From an uncultured Elusimicrobiales bacterium (GTDB taxonomy: Bacteria > Elusimicrobiota > Elusimicrobia > Elusimicrobiales > Elusimicrobiaceae): 10,548 nucleotides of DNA. The notes beneath the pieces were generated by a model that worked only from the letters and a program-made list of their open reading frames with translations, had not been told where the DNA came from and did not search any database. This document shows, in pieces, positions 4,857 through 10,548 of the stretch (positions within the stretch are counted from its first letter, which is position 1; each line of letters starts with the position of its first letter). The position numbers and the translations under genes were made by a program. The stretch is taken from positions 1-10,548 of the forward strand of contig CAJOLM010000032.1 in assembly GCA_905235355.1 (NCBI GenBank), written 5' to 3'.

Positions 4857-5459
4857 TTAAAAATTGCGCTTAATGATACTGCGCACAATGCCTTCTACGT
4901 GAAAGCTCTCCCGGTCGGCCAAAATGGGGGAGTATTTTTTATTTTGTGACTCCAAAATAATGTTTTCGCCGTCTTGGTTAAAGCGTTTGACCATCACTTC
5001 GCCTTGGTTGACGCACACCACAATATCGCGCTGGCGCGGGCAGCGGTTCTGCTCCACAATCAGCCAATCGCGCGGGGCGATAATGTTTTCCATAGAGTCG
5101 CCTTTTGCTTCTACCATAAAGCCTTTGCGCGCCGGAAAATAAATCATGCTCGGGTCCACAGGCACGACGCGCGTGGGGTGACCGGAGAGCAGCGTCCCTT
5201 CCGGGCCGCATTTGGCCTGCCCGTACATGGGCAAATACACCACGTTGCGTTCCGGGTCTTTGAGCAAAATATAATCGCGCGGGTTATCGGGATTGCGTTT
5301 TAAATAGCCCTTTTTTTCCAACTGTTTTAAATGATGAAACGCCACGCTCTTGCTGCTCACGCCCAAGCGGTCCGCCAGTTCCTGCATGGTCAGCGGATCG
5401 GAAATATTATTTTTGAGCAGTTCCAGCAGCTCATTTTGTTTGGGGTGTAATTGTTTCAT
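4857..5459 (-). CDS. lexA: LexA-type SOS repressor (S24 self-cleaving protease fold)
   Basis: A 200-residue transcriptional repressor that should cleave itself when RecA filaments form after DNA damage. The N-terminal winged helix (about 5-66) includes MQELADRLGVSSKSVAFHHL. The C-terminal S24 domain (about 74-200) has the Ser-Lys dyad: S122 in GDSM and K158 in VMVKRF. The scissile site falls at C84-G85 (QAKCGPEG), the same position as A84-G85 in E. coli LexA but with the Cys-Gly bond found in UmuD. Length fits LexA. No Shine-Dalgarno is present; an extended -10 ends 6 bases before the ATG, and a direct repeat overlaps that promoter. It lies 86 bases downstream of nagZ on the same strand. An S24 regulator of another regulon is the alternative, but chromosomal context and length favour LexA. 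Confidence 0.87.
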   Translation of the reverse strand: MKQLHPKQNELLELLKNNISDPLTMQELADRLGVSSKSVAFHHLKQLEKKGYLKRNPDNPRDYILLKDPERNVVYLPMYGQAKCGPEGTLLSGHPTRVVPVDPSMIYFPARKGFMVEAKGDSMENIIAPRDWLIVEQNRCPRQRDIVVCVNQGEVMVKRFNQDGENIILESQNKKYSPILADRESFHVEGIVRSIIKRNF

Positions 5460-5465
5460 ATTTTT

Positions 5466-5474
5466 ATTATAGCA
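5466..5474 (-). promoter_or_regulatory. lexA extended -10 (leaderless promoter candidate)
   Basis: TGCTATAAT on the minus strand is followed by AAAAAT and the lexA ATG, so the predicted start coincides with the start codon. The layout is identical to that before rnhA apart from one base in the -10. Confidence 0.65.
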
Positions 5475-5479
5475 TAAAA

Positions 5480-5499
5480 TGTTCTATATTTTGTTCTAT
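5480..5499 (-). promoter_or_regulatory. Direct-repeat operator candidate (LexA box)
   Basis: Two exact copies of an 8-mer (plus-strand TGTTCTAT at 5480-5487 and 5492-5499) are spaced 12 bases apart. They give GTTC-N8-GTTC across the spacer and -35 position of the lexA promoter, where a repressor would block RNA polymerase. Direct-repeat LexA boxes are established in Alphaproteobacteria (GTTC-N7-GTTC). Assignment as this protein's own box is inference. Confidence 0.55.
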
Positions 5500-5531
5500 T
5501 TTTTGCGGGCTTTATTTTAGGCCGCCGGGAG

Positions 5532-5540
5532 TGCTATAAT
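5532..5540 (+). promoter_or_regulatory. Extended -10 facing the 3' end of nagZ (possible antisense promoter)
   Basis: TGCTATAAT on the plus strand is identical to the gdhA and lexA -10 elements, but it points into the 3' end of the opposing nagZ gene. No strong -35 is present. It may be fortuitous or drive an antisense RNA. Confidence 0.25.
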
Positions 5541-5545
5541 ACGGG

Positions 5546-7222
5546 CTATTTTACGTCGGGCAGGTCTATGGGCAATTTGCCTTGTGCGGGTTGATTACCC
5601 AAGATAATGTCTGCAGCTGTTTGCAGGACATATTTGTTTAAGCCATAGGTAGCCAGTACGGTGTTTGCCTTGGGATAATTGGGAATATCGTACGGGCTCA
5701 TGGTAGAGATAAACACATTGCGCGGGTTTTCATCAAACAAAGCTTGAATTGTGTTTTTTTGATTGATGTTTGTTTTGTCGGCCCATTGTAAACTGGTGAC
5801 GACGAGCAAATCGGCTCCTTTAGCGCACTCGCGCGCGCGTTTGGCATCTACGGCTTTAGGGGTAAGGGCGGCATTGTAGCTGCGTATGGTCCAGCCCTTT
5901 TCCAAGAAAGGTTTGGTAAAAGGCATCAGCTGGTCTGCAAAGCGTGAAGGCGCAAAAAACACCGCGCACACTACCGGCTTGCGTCCGTTGGGCAGCTGCG
6001 GGGCAAAGGGCAATAATTTTTTACGGTCGCGCACGAGCGTAACCGCCTGGCGGCTGATTTGCTCCAGCTGCGTGCGGTACGCTTGGTCAATGGGCGCGGG
6101 CGTATCGGCGGTGCTGTTTAATAAACCAAGCTGTTTTTTCAGTTCAAATACTTTGCGAGCCGATTGTTTGACCATGGCGCGCAAATCGGGCGAAGCGGCA
6201 ATTTGCGTTTGGATTTTTTGCACAGTAGCTTGCGGCTTGATGTAACGCCCGAGCAAAATCATATCAGACCCCGCTTGCAAAGACCACACCGCCCCTTGTG
6301 CAATTGTGCCGTAATGAGCGGCGGCTTTCATATCTAAACTGTCGGTCAGCACCAGGCCGTTAAAATTTAATTTGGTACGCAGTAAATCTTGCACAATGGG
6401 TTTAGAAAAAGTGGCAATATGCTTTGCGTCCAGGGCCGGATAAATGACGTGACTGGTCATGACCCCTTGCGCTCCGGCGCGTATGGCTTGCGCAAACGGC
6501 GCAATATGTGTGCGTTGCAATTCCTGCTCAGACGCTTTGACTACCGGCACTTGATAGTGGGAGTCGGTGGACGTATCTCCGTGCCCGGGGAAATGTTTAA
6601 TGACGCTAACAATACCGGCTGCTTTAAACCCGTTCATGAACGAGATGCCCATTTTGGTCACATTTTCCGGGTCGGAGCCAAAGGAACGTACGCCGATAAT
6701 CGGATTATGCGGATTGCTGTTTACATCCAGCACCGGGGAAAAATTAATATGCACGCCGGCACGCTTGAGCTCCTGCCCGGCTAAATACGCCAGCGCAGCG
6801 GTGGCGTCTTCATCTCCGGCGGCGGCGAGCATCATATTAGTAGGCAAATAATCAAAGCCCAGGGTGATAGGGGTATATACTGTGCCGCCTTCGTAATCAA
6901 TGGAAATAAGCAGCGGGATTTTGTGCGGGCTTTTGGCGGCCCAGCTTTGCAACTTATTAATGAGTGCGCGCGTTTGCGAAAGCGAATAATTACCCCATTG
7001 TATCAGCACGCCGCCCACCTGTCCGCTTTCAATAACCGGGCGGAAAACTTCGGCACTGTCTATATCCACAAATACGGTCAGCGTTTGGCCGATTTGTTCA
7101 TTTAAAGATAAATCTTCAAAACGCACCGGCTGTTTGGGCGCGGCAGTACCCGCCGGAGCTTGCGCAAAAAGCGTGCCCGCGGTGAAGAAGAAAATGAATA
7201 AAGCTAGCGCAGTTTTTTTCAT
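5546..7222 (-). CDS. nagZ: Glycoside hydrolase family 3 beta-N-acetylhexosaminidase
   Basis: A 558-residue exported enzyme expected to remove N-acetylglucosamine from murein fragments. The signal peptide is residues 1-20 (cut after LFA). The GH3 TIM-barrel domain (about 35-365) holds the NagZ-type catalytic loop K209-H210-F-P-G-H-G with the D220-S-H222 dyad, and the nucleophile D294 in LTDSLDM. The substrate loop reads DYEGGTV, where NagZ enzymes usually have EGGRV. A second Rossmann-like GH3 C-terminal domain follows (about 380-558), as in the two-domain Bacillus enzyme and unlike the short single-domain E. coli NagZ. Its ATG lies 2 bases after the stop of the upstream metallophosphoesterase gene with no good ribosome site, so translational coupling is likely. 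No terminator is evident before lexA. Confidence 0.92.
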   Translation of the reverse strand: MKKTALALFIFFFTAGTLFAQAPAGTAAPKQPVRFEDLSLNEQIGQTLTVFVDIDSAEVFRPVIESGQVGGVLIQWGNYSLSQTRALINKLQSWAAKSPHKIPLLISIDYEGGTVYTPITLGFDYLPTNMMLAAAGDEDATAALAYLAGQELKRAGVHINFSPVLDVNSNPHNPIIGVRSFGSDPENVTKMGISFMNGFKAAGIVSVIKHFPGHGDTSTDSHYQVPVVKASEQELQRTHIAPFAQAIRAGAQGVMTSHVIYPALDAKHIATFSKPIVQDLLRTKLNFNGLVLTDSLDMKAAAHYGTIAQGAVWSLQAGSDMILLGRYIKPQATVQKIQTQIAASPDLRAMVKQSARKVFELKKQLGLLNSTADTPAPIDQAYRTQLEQISRQAVTLVRDRKKLLPFAPQLPNGRKPVVCAVFFAPSRFADQLMPFTKPFLEKGWTIRSYNAALTPKAVDAKRARECAKGADLLVVTSLQWADKTNINQKNTIQALFDENPRNVFISTMSPYDIPNYPKANTVLATYGLNKYVLQTAADIILGNQPAQGKLPIDLPDVK

Positions 7223-7224
7223 GT

Positions 7225-8304
7225 TTAGTTAATGTGTAATATCGGTATTTCCGCCGGAGCCATCAGGCGCAGCGGCATCCCCCAGTAAAACAACCCGGAC
7301 GTGACGTAAATTTGCGAAGCAGGCCCGGTTTGGTACAAGCCATACGCGTGGGGATATCGTAATTTCACAAAATAATTAAACGGCCAAATCTGTCCGGCGT
7401 GTGTGTGACCGCTCATCATAAGCGGGATTTGATGCGCGGCTACTGTTTCGGTAAGCAGCGGCTGGTGGCTGAGGAGCAAGCGGTATTTTTGGGGGTCGGT
7501 TTGCGCGAGCAACTTGTCCACTTTTTCCGCGGTGACGCGGGCCATTTTGATGTCACTTAAGCCAATCAGCTGCCAGCCGTCGGGCAAATCTTTCACTTGG
7601 TTTTGCAAGAGCGTGATGTTGGCTTGCTCGTAAAAATTAAGTGAGTTTTGATAGCCCATGTAATATTCGTGATTGCCCAGCACACCATACGTGCCGTATT
7701 TAGTTTTAAAATTGGCCAAGGCCTGCGCGTATTTTTTCGGGTGCATACCATACTCGTAAACGTCGCCTAGCACGAGCAGAATATCAGGCTTTTCTGCCTG
7801 CATACGCTTGAGCGCACTTTCAAAACGCGCGAGCGACACACCCACACCTAAATGGCTGTCTGACAACAGCGCTGCCGTTAGTTTGGGCGCGCCCGGGATA
7901 GTTACATAAATATGTTTTACCTTCGGAGCAGCAAATCCACCCCAAATAGATAAGCCCGCCGCCGCCAGCATTACCGCAACGCTTACCGGACCTAAAATAT
8001 GACGCGCCGGAATATGGCACAGCGCGCACAGGGCTTGCAACAGCGCAAAAATTATAATGAGTGAAAAGAAAATAAATACAAAGCCGGCCCACATATAAGC
8101 TGCATAATAAATAATACTTTCCAGCGTGCCGTAATGCGTGCGGGTATAGGTCATAGCCCAACGGAAAAAAACTGTCAGCACCAGCGGCGCAGCTGCCGCC
8201 GGGATTTTCCAGCCAATGGCCGGAAAAGCAAAGTACAGCCATAGGCCGATACACACTTGCATGATGAGTAAAATAAGACTAGCTACAATAAAAAATGCGC
8301 TCAT
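7225..8304 (-). CDS. Membrane-anchored calcineurin-like metallophosphoesterase (YkuE/YaeI type)
   Basis: A 359-residue protein with about four N-terminal membrane helices (roughly 3-28, 35-52, 66-92 and 104-124) followed by a metallophosphoesterase domain (about 138-359). The two-metal site is complete: D149-x-H151, G180-D181, G210-N-H212-E, H280, and G-H300-T-H302. The third motif reads GDVYE, with Glu where Asp is common. This family includes YaeI/YkuE and the chlamydial UDP-2,3-diacylglucosamine hydrolase LpxG, so a lipid or lipid-A-precursor phosphoester is a possible substrate, but nothing here decides it. The gene leads an operon with nagZ (2-base gap) and is divergent from gltX. The start is supported by a hydrophobic first helix; its ribosome site (AAGTGA) is weak. 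Confidence 0.85.
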   Translation of the reverse strand: MSAFFIVASLILLIMQVCIGLWLYFAFPAIGWKIPAAAAPLVLTVFFRWAMTYTRTHYGTLESIIYYAAYMWAGFVFIFFSLIIIFALLQALCALCHIPARHILGPVSVAVMLAAAGLSIWGGFAAPKVKHIYVTIPGAPKLTAALLSDSHLGVGVSLARFESALKRMQAEKPDILLVLGDVYEYGMHPKKYAQALANFKTKYGTYGVLGNHEYYMGYQNSLNFYEQANITLLQNQVKDLPDGWQLIGLSDIKMARVTAEKVDKLLAQTDPQKYRLLLSHQPLLTETVAAHQIPLMMSGHTHAGQIWPFNYFVKLRYPHAYGLYQTGPASQIYVTSGLFYWGMPLRLMAPAEIPILHIN

Positions 8305-8349
8305 AAATTTTCACTTAGAGATAATAAACTCAAAAAACCCCTATTTCTA

Positions 8350-8380
8350 TTGTAAAACATTTTGCAAGAATAAGTATAAT
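8350..8380 (+). promoter_or_regulatory. gltX promoter region
   Basis: TATAAT (8375-8380) is a perfect -10. The best matching -35, TTGTAA (8350-8355), leaves a long 19-base spacer. An alternative pair is TTGCAA (8362-8367) with CTATAG (8385-8390) at 17 bases. Either way the leader is short and A/T rich, with GAGG at 8409-8412 as the ribosome site. Confidence 0.5.
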
Positions 8381-8419
8381 ATATCTATAGAGATTTTTAT
8401 TTACAACCGAGGAATTACT

Positions 8420-9883
8420 ATGACAGTCAGAGTTCGTTTTGCCCCGTCCCCGACGGGATTTCTACATATCGGCGGCGTACGTACCGCACTTTTTAATTAT
8501 TTATTTGCTAAAAAAAATAAAGGAACATTTTTGCTTCGCATTGAAGATACCGACGAAGAACGCAGCACCCAAGCATCCACGGACGCTATTTTTGAAGGGA
8601 TGCAATGGATGAAACTCAATTGGGACGAAGGCCCCATGCCGGACGGTACCGACAAAGGCCCTGATGCTCCGTATTACCAAGCTATCCGCGCCGACCAAGG
8701 CATTTACAAAAAATATATTGACCAATTAATCGCCGAAGGCAAAGCATATAAATGCTATTGCACCGAGGAAGAATTGGAAGCTAATCGCCAAAAATGTTTG
8801 GCAGAACACCGCCCGCCGAAGTACAGTGGCAAATGCCGGGATTTGACGCCGGAGCAGCAAAAAGAATTAGAAGCCCAAGGCCGCAAGTACGTCATCCGTT
8901 TCCGTATGCCGACGGAAGGCGATGTGGAGTGGGACGATTTAATCCGCGGACACGTCAAATTTGCAAGCAAAGATTTGTACGATTTGGTTATTCAAAAAAC
9001 CAGCGGTTATCCGACGTATAATTTTGCCGTGGTGGTGGACGATCATCTCATGCGTATGACGCACGTCATCCGCGGGGATGACCATATCTCTAACACCCCC
9101 GCGCAAATTCAAATTTACCGCGCGCTGGGTTGGAAGGAGGCTATTTTTGCACACTTGTCTATGATTCACGGGCCCGACGGTAAAAAGCTGTCTAAACGCC
9201 ACGGTGCAACCAACGTAGTAGAATTTCGCAACATGGGCTACCTGCCCGAAGCACTTAAAAATTACTTGGCGCTATTGGGGTGGGCGACATCTGATTCGCA
9301 GCAGATTTTTGCTCCCGGCGAGCTGGAAGAAAAATTTGATATTTCCGGCTGCCAACCGAGCCCTGCTGTGATGGATCCGGAAAAATTAAACTGGATGAAC
9401 GGCGAATATATCCGCCAAACACCGATTGCGCAGCTAACTGATTATGCCCTGCCGTTTATTGAAAAAGCAGGCATTGATATCAGCAAAGTATCCCGCGCGC
9501 AGCTGGAAGGCATTGTGGGGCTTGAACAAGAAAAATATAAACTGCTTACGGAAATTCCGGATTTGATTCGCTTTTTCTTTGAAACCCCTGTCTTTGAACA
9601 GGAAGCTTTGGATAAAGTGTTTGCCAAGCCGGAAGCCAAAGCCGTGCTGGAAGGCATGATTAAAACCTATGGCGAACTGGCTGATTTTACAGAAGCTAAT
9701 TTAGAAACGGCCGCCCGCAGCTTTGCCAAAGAAAACGGCTACAAGGCCGGACAAGTTTTCCACCCGGTGCGCGTGGCTGTTTCCGGCCGCACACACGGGC
9801 CAACGCTTTTTAAAATGCTGGAGTATATGGGCAAAGAAACGGTGGTGAGCCGTTTGCAAAACGCTTTGCAATACTGCAAATAA
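8420..9883 (+). CDS. gltX: Glutamyl-tRNA synthetase
   Basis: A 487-residue class I synthetase that charges tRNA-Glu in the cytosol. The Rossmann catalytic domain carries the HIGH signature as HIGG (16-19) and the KMSKS signature as KLSKR (256-260). A zinc-binding insertion is intact: C112, C114, Y135 and C139, the same C-x-C...Y-x3-C pattern as in the E. coli enzyme. The alpha-helical anticodon-binding region follows from about 320. Length is normal. The start at 8420 has GAGG 7 bases upstream and begins directly with the conserved RVRFAPSPTG strand; a longer in-frame reading from 8216 would cross the promoter. Whether it is discriminating, or also charges tRNA-Gln for GatCAB, cannot be told from this window. 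Confidence 0.97.
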   Translation: MTVRVRFAPSPTGFLHIGGVRTALFNYLFAKKNKGTFLLRIEDTDEERSTQASTDAIFEGMQWMKLNWDEGPMPDGTDKGPDAPYYQAIRADQGIYKKYIDQLIAEGKAYKCYCTEEELEANRQKCLAEHRPPKYSGKCRDLTPEQQKELEAQGRKYVIRFRMPTEGDVEWDDLIRGHVKFASKDLYDLVIQKTSGYPTYNFAVVVDDHLMRMTHVIRGDDHISNTPAQIQIYRALGWKEAIFAHLSMIHGPDGKKLSKRHGATNVVEFRNMGYLPEALKNYLALLGWATSDSQQIFAPGELEEKFDISGCQPSPAVMDPEKLNWMNGEYIRQTPIAQLTDYALPFIEKAGIDISKVSRAQLEGIVGLEQEKYKLLTEIPDLIRFFFETPVFEQEALDKVFAKPEAKAVLEGMIKTYGELADFTEANLETAARSFAKENGYKAGQVFHPVRVAVSGRTHGPTLFKMLEYMGKETVVSRLQNALQYCK

Positions 9884-9884
9884 T

Positions 9885-10548
9885 ATGACTAAATATTGTC
9901 TCTTTGATAGTGGCGACGTGGTGGGGCCTTTTACGGTCAAGCAGCTTTTGCTGCGGACCGGATTTGGCGACAACAGCCTTGTCTGCCCCGAAGAGCATAC
10001 CGCAGAAGATAAATATTGGAAAGAGGCGCGCCAATACCCGGAGTTCGGTTTTGAGTCGGCGGCAGCCGATACTGCCTTGCCGCCCGTGTTAGTTGTTCCT
10101 CCCGCTGCCCAGACAGACCAGTTCTCAGATGAACTGGATGATGCAGTACAAGAATTAAATTCATTTGATATGTTGGGTAGCTCTTCTTTGGCAGGCGATA
10201 CAAAGACTTATGATATTTCTCTTGTGGGCAAAGAGGCGCTTTCTGCTAAAAATCAGGAAACTCTTTCAAATGCTCTCTCAGAAAAATTCCCCGACAACGA
10301 ACTAAAGCTTTACAACTCAAACTCGGTAAGCGCTACTATGGCAGGTACATTTTTCATCAAGAGTATGGTTGCCGTTCTTATAACTGCCGTTCTGGTTGTA
10401 ATTTATGTAGGCATTCGTTTTAAGAAAATAGGTGGTATCTCGGCGGCTCTTACCGCTTTGGTAGCTCTTGTGTTCGATGTATTCATTACATTCTTTACTT
10501 GTGTATTCTTCCGCTTGCAGTTAGACCTTAACTTTGTTGCGGTTGTTC
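9885..10548 (+). CDS. Partial ORF: GYF_2-like N-terminus joined to a SecF-like region
   Basis: An open frame starts one base after the gltX stop and runs off the window (221 residues seen). Residues 1-50 (YCLFDSGDVVGPFTVKQL, then a Trp near 45) resemble a GYF_2 domain, a small protein-binding fold. Residues 51-105 are an acidic, Ala/Pro-rich linker. From about 107 the protein resembles the end of the periplasmic domain and membrane helices 2-3 of SecF: IYVGIRFKKIGG, then FDVFITFFT and LDLNFVAVV. SecF's first helix is missing. Codon choice shifts near 10,200 towards CTT, GCT and TCT, and the SecF part looks more like Firmicutes than like this genome. It may be a real fusion, but an assembly join between two genomes near 10,176-10,205 is as likely or more so. 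No ribosome site is seen before the ATG. Confidence 0.55.
   Translation, partial: MTKYCLFDSGDVVGPFTVKQLLLRTGFGDNSLVCPEEHTAEDKYWKEARQYPEFGFESAAADTALPPVLVVPPAAQTDQFSDELDDAVQELNSFDMLGSSSLAGDTKTYDISLVGKEALSAKNQETLSNALSEKFPDNELKLYNSNSVSATMAGTFFIKSMVAVLITAVLVVIYVGIRFKKIGGISAALTALVALVFDVFITFFTCVFFRLQLDLNFVAVV

Noticed and set aside
8216..8419. N-terminal extension of glutamyl-tRNA synthetase from 8216.
   Set aside because: It crosses the promoter and the start of the divergent gene, and the enzyme's conserved first strand begins at 8420 with its own ribosome site.

Overview
The window looks like chromosomal DNA of a Gram-negative, probably gut-associated member of the Elusimicrobiota. The main clue is the short type IV pilin-like protein at the left end, whose N-terminus (MKQAFTLIELLVVVLIIGIL) is a form I associate with that phylum. 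An outer-membrane beta-barrel protein and exported cell-wall enzymes support a diderm cell. The phylum assignment is inferred from memory of protein style, not from a search.

Layout. 1-320 holds a promoter with a 12-T tract between its -35 and -10, followed by a roughly 183-nt inverted repeat that forms the leader of a pilin gene (321-815, +). Converging on it from the right are, in transcription order on the minus strand, gdhA (glutamate dehydrogenase, 3104-1755), an RNase HI-family gene (1718-1158) and rnpB, the RNase P RNA (1159-836). The RNase HI stop codon overlaps the first bases of rnpB. Divergent from gdhA is a DtxR/MntR-family metal-responsive repressor (3257-3640, +) with a DtxR-like operator at its promoter. 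Next come a 390-nt gap full of strong stem-loops behind an extended -10 promoter, and a secreted outer-membrane beta-barrel gene (4031-4726, +). Back-to-back terminators separate this gene from a minus-strand block: metallophosphoesterase, GH3 beta-N-acetylhexosaminidase (nagZ type) and a LexA-type repressor (8304-4857). Divergent from that block is gltX (8420-9883, +). One base after its stop begins an ORF that runs off the window, with a GYF_2-like N-terminus and a SecF-like second half.

Functional reading. Most genes are housekeeping: nitrogen assimilation, RNA processing, SOS control, murein turnover and tRNA charging. The unusual material lies in the non-coding DNA and at gene edges. It includes a pilin promoter and leader that look built for switching, a second structured leader before another surface gene, and an RNase P RNA whose P4 catalytic helix carries compensated departures from the usual sequence and which appears to lack P18. 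It also includes an RNase HI with a C-terminal beta-clamp-binding-like motif, two genes with nearly identical leaderless promoters, and a direct-repeat operator in front of lexA. The right edge may be a metagenome-assembly chimera and should be treated with caution. I found no CRISPR array, transposase or tRNA gene.
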